Positions 50,701 through 57,028 of a stretch of 57,028 bases of DNA are shown piece after piece. Position 1 is the first letter of the stretch. Every line of letters starts with the position of its first letter. The DNA comes from CAYOBW01 sp964402115 (lineage in GTDB: Bacteria; Verrucomicrobiota; Kiritimatiellia; UBA8416; CAYOBW01). Location: NCBI GenBank assembly GCA_964402115.1, contig CAYOBW010000012.1:1-57028 (forward strand), given 5' to 3'. The notes under the pieces are model-generated. The model searched no databases. It saw only the letters and a program-made list of their open reading frames with translations, and was not told the DNA's origin. The position numbers and the translations under genes were made by a program.

Positions 50701-52070
50701 AGCGTGGCGTTGTCCAGCGCGAGGGCTACCTGGCGCGTGCCGGTGCCGATACGGTCGCTGATGACGCCGGAGAACGTGGATGTGCCGCCCTTGAGTGTCA
50801 ACCGGGAATCGGTTGCCGTGCTACTGTTGCCGATGCGCTGGTTGTTCGGCGTACCCCCGGCGATGGAGATGCCCGGCAGTTCCTGGTCGAAGCCGCCGAG
50901 ATCGAACGCGGCCGTGCCCCCGCCCTCGCCCATGGCCAGCGCGTTTGTCGTCGGCAGGGCGTTGTTCACGCCCAGCACCAGTGTGCCGACTGCGAGCTGT
51001 GTGGTGCGCCACCGGTGCCCCGTACTGGCGATCCGCCAGGCGCCGGTGCCGGTCTTGAAGAACGCGGCGTTGGGTGCGTTCACGCTGCCGCTCAGGATGC
51101 CCATGCCGGTCATGCCGCGGAACATCATGATGGTGGCGTCGTCGCCCGTGAGGCTCCCCGACAAGGTTAAGCGCGTGGCGGCTGAGCCTTCGACGGTGAA
51201 CTGCGCGTTGCCCGTGCCACGCATGACGATGGGACCGTCCCAGGCGCTGACGCCGCCGCTGGTCCGCAGGCGGACGCGGTTGAGGGCCGTAGGTCCCGTG
51301 ACCAGCTCCAGGGTCTCGCCGGTTACCGTCGTGTTGTCTATCTGCAGGGTGGTTGATTCGGCACCCGTCTGGCGCGGCTGCAAGACGGTATGGCCGATCG
51401 CCGAACCGAAGGCGGTGGGGTTGTTCGTCACCAGCAGGAGCCCGCCGCTAACGACCCACTCGCCCTCGTAGGCGGCGCCGTTGGCATCGGCAGGGACGAG
51501 GAATACGTGGTTCACGACATTCGTGCCGAGCACCGTGAGGCGGCCGTTGCCGGTCAGGGTGACATTGCGCCAGGCCATGCGGCGTGCCACCGTGTTCTCG
51601 ACGTCTATGGTCGAATCCGCCGTCACGCGCACGGTGTGGTTGCTGAGATTCAGCTGTTGGTACGTGCCGGCGCCGGCCGTGACCGTCGCTTTCACCGTTC
51701 CGCCATTCAGCACCAAGTCGCCCAGCAGGATCGAGTCCGCGCCGGCAGCCATGTCCAGCGAAAGCGTGCTACCCGCGTCGAGGCGTAGCGAGCGTCCCGC
51801 GAAGGCCGGTTCTCCCGTGCCCGTGGGCGTGCGCAACGTCAGGCCGTCCGGTACGACATAGTCGTTCGTGGATGTGGGTGCGCCGCCATTCGACCAGTAG
51901 TTGCTGCCCCCGTCGGCTTGCAGCATCCAGTGACGCGTCGCCACCTGATCGAGAACCTGGGTGACAACGTCCGCGTGCGCGGTCACCCCCACCAGCGCGC
52001 ACCCCGCCAGCAGACGGCTAGCCCCTACCGTGAAACGTACCGGCTGGCGCCCCTTTGAACGCTGCTCCAT
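47799..52070 (-). CDS. Giant exported beta-strand-repeat protein 4, internally duplicated
   Basis: A 1423-residue secreted protein. ATG 52070 follows GGGGAGGAT and precedes a signal peptide (RFTVGASRLLAGCALVGVTA, cleaved near HAD); the frame is open further upstream to 52181 without homology. It consists of two similar units: one from the signal peptide to about 50223, and a second that begins with YTWDGGAGDKTWSSMANWSE. Each unit ends in the same fold, (A/G)DRVxVxGxLxLxPxAxL followed by VDDxxYVxAxYGxLxGxF and a GPxxxQIAxxR strand. Only the second is followed by GPSGTVLILR and the stop. Repeats resemble those of giants 1-3 but are less regular. It lies 30 kb from the trio. Surface or matrix protein, no catalytic motif seen. 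Confidence 0.82.
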   Translation of the reverse strand: MEQRSKGRQPVRFTVGASRLLAGCALVGVTAHADVVTQVLDQVATRHWMLQADGGSNYWSNGGAPTSTNDYVVPDGLTLRTPTGTGEPAFAGRSLRLDAGSTLSLDMAAGADSILLGDLVLNGGTVKATVTAGAGTYQQLNLSNHTVRVTADSTIDVENTVARRMAWRNVTLTGNGRLTVLGTNVVNHVFLVPADANGAAYEGEWVVSGGLLLVTNNPTAFGSAIGHTVLQPRQTGAESTTLQIDNTTVTGETLELVTGPTALNRVRLRTSGGVSAWDGPIVMRGTGNAQFTVEGSAATRLTLSGSLTGDDATIMMFRGMTGMGILSGSVNAPNAAFFKTGTGAWRIASTGHRWRTTQLAVGTLVLGVNNALPTTNALAMGEGGGTAAFDLGGFDQELPGISIAGGTPNNQRIGNSSTATDSRLTLKGGTSTFSGVISDRIGTGTRQVALALDNATLTLTGTNTFTGPTTVSSGTLYVRGRTVSPIAIATGSRYGGGGTCSNLTVQAGGIHAPGLAGAVGTDNLLGSYQLDGTLQAQLNGAGTGGADRVSVAGALVLGPGAVLDLSPLATVDDVAYVIADYGTLAGRFAVTNGLPDKYRVFYAYGPSGKQIAVARAAYTWDGGAGDKTWSSMANWSEDTLPPEPHDGVLIFSGTATTNAADSTTSHLDRDRTVDWLDFSTGAGLFHTLDLTGHVLRVRERLTVGVPSVSTHVTITNSVTGGPLIATNANIVVGYNGGVSTLRITAPFTLQATNGVLDIARREGAATANTTGTLDLALSPAVSIAVPTIRLAVATAQNGGQLRGQLYLSDRGTNTISASSLVMGDSEVQGNDTVGASLLRFGRLDNVLSLDTLTIARQKAYATAQAQPGGRVKLRGLSKPGTTMRLGHNESASTGTKITGIFNTTGATLDALLDLLSIGQHGGGNGGGSGAFTMDAGSVMASNVVLATTGGTVPTNTVGTLSMNGGTLVVANSLTDGRGNGVLNVQHGGLIVSNLCQVDTLNVGVSSNRTGTLTVLGAARLGTGTQTIKIGTQTLGAGNVARGRVDFSAATSVVIHAANLLLGSTPGDGQSYGTLLLSGTGSNRLTTATLSIGDSSLGGQTAQWSRLTTGGATDIDADNVYIGRRKSLGELALQPAGGTLRLGAAGDPIGFIGIGHQDVDTGANGMGRLNGSNGTLVVYATDVLLGRHDRTSAGFVGSSRGILTLDDAADDVTVFGSLTLGRASTSSATTYGELWLSGGRVRTGTLTLGDARSAGRATGSANLSGGTLAATLIQRGSRTGSSTFAFNWTGGDLAVDTFAEELVQKGGSLCPGGADTVGLTTVTSNCTVQAGQWELDVDGAGTGASDRVNVTGTLTLSPNSALHVTARGAVDDAVYVLAEYGALTGAFGSVSGLPPDTRIEYGVGPAANQIALLRGPSGTVLILR

Positions 52071-52183
52071 CTCGAGATCCTCCCCTGCTGCGGTGTTCCG
52101 CGGTGCATCTCTGCGTACCTCTCGCGCCCTGCGCGCACCGTGCGTGGTGTGGAGCATAGCCAGCCGTCGGGCCTGTTCCAACA

Positions 52184-52225
52184 GAAAACAAAGAGGGGGC
52201 TTCCACGGTTATCGCGGAAGCCCCC
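52184..52225 (-). terminator. Rho-independent terminator of the rhodanese gene
   Basis: GGGGGCTTCC (52195-52204) pairs with GGAAGCCCCC (52216-52225) around an 11-base loop that can extend the stem. On the minus strand TCTTTGTTTTCTG follows. It separates the rhodanese gene from giant gene 4. Confidence 0.75.
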
Positions 52226-52262
52226 GGGGTGACGCGTCACTGCGCGTCGCTGCGTTCAGATC

Positions 52263-52730
52263 TCACTTGGCTGCTACTTGCACCTGCTGCACCGTTTTGC
52301 CGGCCTCGGTCCAGCCCTTGATACCCTCGTAATACTCGCGCACGTTCGTGTAGCCGTGCTTGCGCAGGGTCGCTCCCAATGCCTTGCTTGCGCCGCACTT
52401 CGTGCTCGAGCAGTAAGTCACAACCAGCGCGTCCTTCGAGGGAATCACGGCGCTCGCCTGCTCGGCGGTGGCGTCGGCACCCAGCGTCTTTGCGCCCGGG
52501 ATCCGCTTGCCATCGTCCCACTGCCCCGTCCGAGCATCCAGCACGACCACGGGCTTCTGCTCGGTGATCAACTTGTCCAACTCCACGGTGTTGATAGCCA
52601 CCGGCTTGGCCTCTGCCTTTTCGTCGTGCGCCCCGCACGCACCGCAACCCGCGCGAAGCGTACTCGCCCCCGCCAACACGGTTGCTGCCACCAAGGCGGC
52701 CATGCCCCCCATCGCCTTTCCTGTCTTCAT
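52263..52730 (-). CDS. Secreted rhodanese-like protein
   Basis: A 155-residue protein with a signal peptide (MGGMAALVAATVLAGASTLRA) followed by a Cys pair (GCGACGAH), then one rhodanese domain: ELDKLITEQKPVVVLDARTG, PGAKTLG, and the active-site loop YCSSTKCGAS, with Cys107 as the sulfur-carrying residue and a second Cys112 in the loop. It ends in GYTNVREYYEGIKGWTEAGK, the typical final helix-strand of the domain. The periplasmic location is inferred. Possible roles include sulfur or selenium transfer or redox sensing; nothing nearby decides. A GGGAG site precedes ATG 52730, and it has its own terminator, so it is monocistronic. Confidence 0.85.
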   Translation of the reverse strand: MKTGKAMGGMAALVAATVLAGASTLRAGCGACGAHDEKAEAKPVAINTVELDKLITEQKPVVVLDARTGQWDDGKRIPGAKTLGADATAEQASAVIPSKDALVVTYCSSTKCGASKALGATLRKHGYTNVREYYEGIKGWTEAGKTVQQVQVAAK

Positions 52731-53029
52731 GCCTGTCTCCCTTCGCTAGCTCATTTAGACGCTTAGCTTCGTCGTTGTTTTCTGAACTGCTTCTGCTTTG
52801 CGCACCGCCCACTGACCAGCTGTCAGCGGGTCTGTGCTTCTTGACTAAGCAGATGGCATGCCAAGCGCCGCAGCGTTCCGGGGGGAGAACTCGTTACATG
52901 CTGGGGTGCATGGAGTTACGCGCAACCCGCCAGCCGAGGTAGGCGAGTTGCGGCAAACGTGCAAGTCTGTATGAGACAGTCTCAGATGGCTGACCGCATG
53001 CGACACGCTCGTCGGAGGTCCCGTTCCGA
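52731..53029. other. Intergenic region between the rhodanese and parvulin genes
   Basis: About 300 bases without a supportable gene. It contains small palindromes: CTGAC-CAGCT-GTCAG near 52813-52827 and TGAGAC-A-GTCTCA near 52973-52985. The upstream half is presumably the promoter region of the rhodanese gene. I see no RNA gene or repeat of the kind found elsewhere in the window. Confidence 0.4.
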
Positions 53030-53803
53030 CTACTCGGCCGACTCCTCGATGCGCGCCTCGGCTTTCAGTTGGTCGAGGTAGGTGTGCAGAGCATCTGTGC
53101 GCCGGTCGTGCATGATGGCGGCGACGATGTTTTCGCGCACGGCAGCCAAAGGGGCGATGCCGCCGGCCTTTCGATCATAGACTTTCGCGATGTGGAAGCC
53201 GAAAGGGGTTTCGAATACGTCGCTGACCTGCCCCGGCGACATGGCGAAAACGACGTCTTCGAACGCCTGGACCATCTGTCCCCGGGTGAAAGTGCCAAGG
53301 TCGCCGCCGGTATCGGGACAGTCAGACGCGTGAAAGGCGAGTTCCTCGAACGTTGCGCCGGCATCCAGGCGGGCCTTGACATTGAGGATATCCACATAGG
53401 CCCGGTCACGTGCGGCCGGATCCCCCACGTGCTTGATGATGTGGGCCGCGTGCACACTGTCGGGTTGGCGAAACTCGCTACGGTGGTTCCGATAGTACTG
53501 TCGGATATCCTCCTCGCCGGGAGCGGGCGCCGCTGCGCCGATGACCTCGATCAGGGTATCGACAGCCGTCTCAGGGTTGACGGCGTCCGCTGCCGTGGCG
53601 TCCGTTGGGGGAGGTTGCCGCAGGGCCGCCTGATGCAGGAGCACGCGCTCGATGACGTTCTCCCGCGACCATTCGCGGAGCTGCTCGTCGTTTCCGCCGA
53701 CGCCCTGGCTGCGCACGTAGTGGTCATACGCGGCTCGGAGGCCCTCCATCTCGATCTGGACGATTTCCTCCGGAACCACTTCGCCATTGATCCGCAGAAC
53801 CAT
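53030..53803 (-). CDS. Parvulin-type peptidyl-prolyl isomerase without signal peptide
   Basis: A 257-residue PpiC/rotamase protein. The C-terminal half has the parvulin pattern HAAHIIKHV, ARLDAGATFEELAFHASDCP and GGDLGTFTRGQMVQAFEDVVFAMSPGQVSDVFETPFGFHIAKV, the diagnostic block. The N-terminal half (INGEVVPEEIVQIEMEGLRA) is a SurA/PrsA/NifM-like helical domain. There is no signal peptide or lipobox, so it should be cytoplasmic, which resembles NifM more than SurA. It follows a ferredoxin gene by 33 bases on the same strand and may act in maturation of an iron-sulfur protein; that is a guess from context. Confidence 0.85.
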   Translation of the reverse strand: MVLRINGEVVPEEIVQIEMEGLRAAYDHYVRSQGVGGNDEQLREWSRENVIERVLLHQAALRQPPPTDATAADAVNPETAVDTLIEVIGAAAPAPGEEDIRQYYRNHRSEFRQPDSVHAAHIIKHVGDPAARDRAYVDILNVKARLDAGATFEELAFHASDCPDTGGDLGTFTRGQMVQAFEDVVFAMSPGQVSDVFETPFGFHIAKVYDRKAGGIAPLAAVRENIVAAIMHDRRTDALHTYLDQLKAEARIEESAE

Positions 53804-53836
53804 GACCGGTTTCTCCTCCCGGACGACCGCGCAGCC

Positions 53837-54025
53837 TCAATCGGTCAATTCGATGGCTTCCACGGGACAGCCTTCGGCCGCCTGCCGGCAGGCGGTCTCG
53901 TCCACAGGCGGCACGCTGGCCACTGCCACGCGGGCCACGTTGCCATCCATTACGAACACATCCGGGCAGACATCCGCACACAAGCCACACCCGACACAGG
54001 TCTTCTCGTCAACAGTTGCTTTCAT
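53837..54025 (-). CDS. Single-cluster [4Fe-4S] ferredoxin
   Basis: A 62-residue ferredoxin, MKATVDEKTCVGCGLCADVC onward. Cluster ligands are Cys10, Cys13, Cys16 and Cys53 (the latter in EGCPVEAIEL). Two further cysteines, Cys20 and Cys46, are placed like the disulfide pair of Thermotoga maritima-type ferredoxins. It carries electrons in the cytoplasm at low potential. A GGAGGGAG site precedes ATG 54025. The gene is too short to stand out and is embedded at the end of a longer frame without homology. It is the first gene of a pair with the parvulin. Confidence 0.92.
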   Translation of the reverse strand: MKATVDEKTCVGCGLCADVCPDVFVMDGNVARVAVASVPPVDETACRQAAEGCPVEAIELTD

Positions 54026-54259
54026 CGTCCACTCCCTCCAAAACGCCTGGACTATGCCCGAACAGGTGGAGCTTGGCAAGCAGCGGATGGCACAGCCGCG
54101 GATGGAACCTGCGAATCCGATTGCACCCCGTCGGGCAAACCCGTAGATTTCGCGGGCACGTGAGCAAGTTCCGAAGGAGTGTGCCTCGCGCGGGTCCGCA
54201 GTGGCGGGCCGCCGCGGGCGGTCGGGAGCGACGTGTCGAATAGGAGTGTGGGTGGCGGC

Positions 54260-55189
54260 ATGCAAAGCAGACGTTTGGCGCTTGGGTTGATGGGTGGCGT
54301 GGCGGCGGGCGCGTTGTTGCTGGCGGACTCGGCCGGGGCGGCGGCGAAGACGGCGACAAAAGCGGCGCCCGCACCCAAGGCGGTCGTGAAAGCGCCGGTG
54401 TATACCGGCATCGCCCGCGAGCCCTACATCGGCGCGCTCTGCGTGGACGCCGCCACGGGCCGTGTGGTCGCCGAGGACAAGGCCGACAATGTCGGCTACC
54501 CGGCCAGCATGCTCAAGCTCATGGACCTGTTAATCATCCAAGAGAGGATCCAGCAGGGCGCCCTCAAACTCACGGATAAGATCCGCGTCAGTGGCGAGGT
54601 GTCCAAGATCGGCGGCTCGCAGGTGTACCTGGCCGAGAACGAGGAGTTCACCGTCGAAGACCTGCTCTACGCGCTCATGGTGCAATCCGCCAACGACGCG
54701 GCGGCGGCGCTGGCCTGCCACGTGGCCGGCTCGAAGGAAGCTTTTGTCGTGCTGATGAACGCCAAGGCCAAGCAGCTGGGCATGACGGCCACCACGTTTC
54801 GTTCGGTGCATGGCCTGCCGCCCTCCGCGGGGCAGGAGCCGGACGTGACCACGCCACGCGATTTTGCGCTGCTGTGCCGCGAGGTCGTGAAGCATCCGGC
54901 CGTTCTGGCCTACACGTCCACGAAGGAACGGACGTTCCGGCCGGCCAAGCCCTTCATCATGCGTACGCACAACCTCCTCCTGGGTACCTTCGAGGGCTGT
55001 GACGGTCTGAAAACGGGCTACTTCCGCAACGCGGGCTACTCCGTGGCGGCCACGGCCCAGCGCAATGGCGTCCGGCTGATCGCCATTGTGATGGGGAGTC
55101 GCGACAAGAAGGTCTGCGCCCAGAAGGCGCAGGAGATGCTGACGCAGGGTTTTCAGTCGGCGGCGGCCGCGGCGTCAGGCGCCAAGTAA
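54260..55189 (+). CDS. D-alanyl-D-alanine carboxypeptidase (S11 penicillin-binding protein)
   Basis: A 309-residue exported serine peptidase that trims the terminal D-Ala from peptidoglycan stem peptides. Signal peptide: SRRLALGLMGGVAAGALLLA, cleaved near GAAA, followed by a Lys/Ala/Pro-rich linker. Catalytic motifs: SMLK (Ser83-Lys86), SAN (143-145) and KTG (251-253), in the usual order and spacing of the family. The C-terminal beta domain and membrane helix of E. coli DacA are missing, so the enzyme is short and probably soluble or loosely bound. ATG 54260 is used; TAGGAG lies 14 bases ahead, further than usual. It confirms the cell makes peptidoglycan, notable for a PVC bacterium. Confidence 0.9.
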   Translation: MQSRRLALGLMGGVAAGALLLADSAGAAAKTATKAAPAPKAVVKAPVYTGIAREPYIGALCVDAATGRVVAEDKADNVGYPASMLKLMDLLIIQERIQQGALKLTDKIRVSGEVSKIGGSQVYLAENEEFTVEDLLYALMVQSANDAAAALACHVAGSKEAFVVLMNAKAKQLGMTATTFRSVHGLPPSAGQEPDVTTPRDFALLCREVVKHPAVLAYTSTKERTFRPAKPFIMRTHNLLLGTFEGCDGLKTGYFRNAGYSVAATAQRNGVRLIAIVMGSRDKKVCAQKAQEMLTQGFQSAAAAASGAK

Positions 55190-55208
55190 CAGTCAGGAGG
55201 GTCGGCCC

Positions 55209-56306
55209 GTGGGCTTTGAAAGCGGATCTCTGGGCGTGCGGTGGTTCTACCTGCCGCACGGGTTGCCGGGCGATTGGGTTGAGCGCTTCGCGGCGCAGGC
55301 CCTTCCCCCCATTACCACGCTCGGCAAGGAGAGCCTGAGCGGCTGGGTGACGGGCCGGCACCTGCTCGACCGGAACATCACCGAGGAGGCCGCAACCTAT
55401 GCGGGCTATGTGCGGCTGACTCTGGTCAAAGCCGAACGCAAGATTCCCGAGGCGCTGCTGCGGGCCGAATGCCGCATGGAGGAGATGGCCGTGCTGGCGG
55501 CGGAGGGCGCCGGTTTCCTGAAGCAGAGCCGCCGCAGCGAAATCCGCAAGGAAATCGTCGAGCGGCTGTTGCCCAAGATGCCGCCCACGCTCACCGGGAT
55601 CGCTTCGATCATCGACCGCAACGAGCGGCTGGTCTACGCCACGGCGCTCTCGGAAAAGCAGGTTGACATCTTCCGCATCGCCTTCCAGAAGGCCACGGGG
55701 CTCAACCTCGTGCCCATCACGCCCGCGGCTGCCGCGCTGAAGCGTGGGCAGATACGCGTTGCCGAAATCCCGCCGACGAGCTTTTCGCCTGAACTCGAGG
55801 ACGTGCTGGCGGGCGAGAACGTGGGCCACGATTTCCTGACCTGGCTCTGGTTCTTCTCGGAGCAGGAGGGGGGTGTGCTGGAACTCGACGGCGACGAGTG
55901 GGCCGTGATGCTGGAAGGACCGCTCACGTTCTTCCTGGAAGGCGAGGGCGCGCACGTGATCGTGCTGAAGCGGGGTTCTCCGCTGCTGAGCTCCGAGGCG
56001 AAGACCGCCCTCTTGAGCGGCAAGAAGCTGGCCTCGGCCGCCGTGACGCTGGCTCGTGGCGACCAACTGTGGAGTACGACGCTGGACGCCGAGGAGTTCA
56101 TTTTCCGGGGGCTCAAGCTACCCAAGGGCGAGCAGATGGATGCCGTCAGCCGTTTCGAAGACCGGATGCTGGCCCTGGGGGCCTTCCGGCAGGCTTTCCT
56201 CGGGTTCTACGACCGCTTCCTGGAGGCGCGCGCCAATCCGGCGCGCTGGAAGCCGGTGCGCGAAGCGATGCAGGCATGGGTCAGCAACCGGCCCACGCGG
56301 CACTAG
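55209..56306 (+). CDS. rdgC: RdgC-like recombination-associated protein
   Basis: A 365-residue protein starting at GTG 55209 with an AGGAGGG site. The middle, LVKAERKIPEALLRAECRME then RSEIRKEIVERLLPKMPPTL and IIDRNERLVYATALSEKQVD, follows the RdgC pattern ([42 protein letters not shown] in E. coli). The DFLTWLWFFSEQEGG block is typical of the longer RdgC proteins of other phyla. RdgC forms a ring dimer on DNA that restrains RecA. The gene follows the carboxypeptidase by 19 bases. RdgC is uncommon outside Proteobacteria, so the gene could have been acquired; its base composition gives no sign of that. Confidence 0.72.
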   Translation: MGFESGSLGVRWFYLPHGLPGDWVERFAAQALPPITTLGKESLSGWVTGRHLLDRNITEEAATYAGYVRLTLVKAERKIPEALLRAECRMEEMAVLAAEGAGFLKQSRRSEIRKEIVERLLPKMPPTLTGIASIIDRNERLVYATALSEKQVDIFRIAFQKATGLNLVPITPAAAALKRGQIRVAEIPPTSFSPELEDVLAGENVGHDFLTWLWFFSEQEGGVLELDGDEWAVMLEGPLTFFLEGEGAHVIVLKRGSPLLSSEAKTALLSGKKLASAAVTLARGDQLWSTTLDAEEFIFRGLKLPKGEQMDAVSRFEDRMLALGAFRQAFLGFYDRFLEARANPARWKPVREAMQAWVSNRPTRH

Positions 56307-56313
56307 CCCCGGT

Positions 56314-56853
56314 CTACCGCACGATCTTCAGAATATCCCGGAAGGCGGGGTGCGCGCTGGTCTGCAGCAGTTCGAACAACACGGTTTCCACGCTGGTTAG
56401 CCGGGCTCCAGCCCCCCTCATCCGCTCCAGGCCGATTTCGCGATTGAGGCGGGAGCGTGAGGAAACGGCGTCTGCCAGCACGTGCACCTCGAAGCAATCC
56501 TGCAGCAGGTGGGCGGCGGTCTGGTAGACGCAGACATGCGTTTCGATGCCGGCCAGCAGCACCTGCCTGCGATGTGTGGCCTGCAGAGCCTGGCGGAACG
56601 CGGGTTCGCCGGCGCAGCTGAAGGAGACTTTCGGCAGCGGCTGCAAGCCGGTCAGGCACTCCTGCAGCGGCGTGATCGTGGGCCCCAGCTTGTCAGGCGT
56701 TTGTTCCATCCAGAGGACGGGCACCTGGAGTGCCCGCAGGCCTCGCACGGCGGTCACGAGGTGGCGGACCAACTCCTCCCGCTCCTGCATGAAAGCCGTC
56801 AGCTTCTCCTGCACGTCCACCAGCACGAACACGCATTGCTCGATCTTCAACAT
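56314..56853 (-). CDS. Isochorismatase-fold hydrolase (YcaC-like)
   Basis: A 179-residue cysteine hydrolase. The catalytic triad is Asp13 (VLVDVQEKL), Lys75 (LPKVSFSC) and Cys108 (GIETHVCVYQTA), with the cis-peptide before the nucleophile implied by GIETHVC. Length and motifs match the YcaC group rather than nicotinamidase, which needs a metal-binding Asp-x-His. The substrate is unknown. ATG 56853 follows GAGGTG; longer frames upstream have no homology. It converges with rdgC, seven bases apart. Confidence 0.85.
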   Translation of the reverse strand: MLKIEQCVFVLVDVQEKLTAFMQEREELVRHLVTAVRGLRALQVPVLWMEQTPDKLGPTITPLQECLTGLQPLPKVSFSCAGEPAFRQALQATHRRQVLLAGIETHVCVYQTAAHLLQDCFEVHVLADAVSSRSRLNREIGLERMRGAGARLTSVETVLFELLQTSAHPAFRDILKIVR

Positions 56854-56975
56854 GGCGCACCTCGTGCCTGTGAACGTACGGGGGAGAGGGGGTGCGCGTA
56901 AAGGCAAAAGACGCCGAGATTGGACTTGAATGGGTGGCGCTGTTTCCGTAGAGTCTGGCTCCGCAATCCCCCCGC

Positions 56976-57028
56976 GCTCGGGTGGTGAAATGGCAGACAC
57001 GCTAGCTTGAGGGGCTAGTGGCCGCAAG
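56976..57028 (+). tRNA. tRNA-Leu (anticodon GAG), cut off by the window end
   Basis: The 5' acceptor strand GCTCGGG (56976-56982), the D arm TGGTGAAATGGCAGACAC, and an anticodon stem-loop CTAGC-TTGAGGG-GCTAG (57002-57018) with anticodon GAG at 57009-57011 are all present. The long variable arm begins at GGCCGCAAG. The sequence follows the class II tRNA-Leu pattern closely. The T arm and 3' end lie outside the window. Confidence 0.93.

Overview
This is a GC-rich stretch of a draft bacterial genome: it contains two runs of N, and one of them sits inside a 55-bp duplicated contig end. The gene content points to the PVC superphylum (Verrucomicrobiota, Kiritimatiellota or Lentisphaerota). The main reasons are a complete five-gene pilus-like operon in the same order as Akkermansia Amuc_1102 to Amuc_1098, four giant exported proteins built of autotransporter-associated beta-strand repeats, and secreted proteins with calcium-binding Asp-rich repeats. 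Placement nearer Kiritimatiellota is inference only.

Layout. 112-2733: an ABC exporter (interrupted by the N gap) and a MarC-family membrane protein. 2794-16974 (minus): three tandem paralogous giant repeat proteins of 1870, 1428 and 1359 residues. 17455-19036 (minus): a compact hipB-hipS-hipT toxin-antitoxin module, in which the HipA kinase is split in two, with palindromic operators upstream. 19142-25413 (minus): seven consecutive pseudopilin/minor pilin genes (GspG-, H-, I-, J- and K-like plus two others). 25464-25612: a 135-bp miniature inverted-repeat element flanked by a 7-bp target duplication, sitting exactly on the stop codon of a YjiK-like secreted protein gene. 26598-27788: a LamG-like secreted protein. 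28115-35404 (plus): the Amuc_1102-1098-like operon (small exported protein, PilM-PilN-like fusion, Amuc_1100-like protein, Amuc_1099-like Ca/Zn protein, secretin). The pseudopilins and this operon probably form one envelope-spanning pilus or type II secretion-like machine. Its ATPases and platform protein are not in this window.

35401-41850 (plus): housekeeping genes: a stand-alone 5'-3' exonuclease, coaE, rho, tig, clpP and clpX (with a short N gap removing about 19 codons). 41881-47753: panD, a CCA-adding/poly(A) polymerase family protein, purine nucleoside phosphorylase, a Tat-exported M48 lipoprotein peptidase, and a Zn/Mn-type ABC permease and ATPase. 47799-52070 (minus): a fourth giant repeat protein, internally duplicated. 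52263-56853: a secreted rhodanese, a ferredoxin-parvulin pair, a D,D-carboxypeptidase, an RdgC-like protein and an isochorismatase-fold hydrolase. The window ends inside a tRNA-Leu(GAG).

Points most worth following: the split HipBST module with its SIS autophosphorylation motif; a short C-terminal G-x-V-L-I-x-R tail shared by three of the four giant proteins, a candidate sorting signal; mosaic evolution of the giant genes; and the miniature element, whose two arms differ only by changes that preserve internal hairpins. All family assignments come from reading motifs in the translated sequence; no database search was run.
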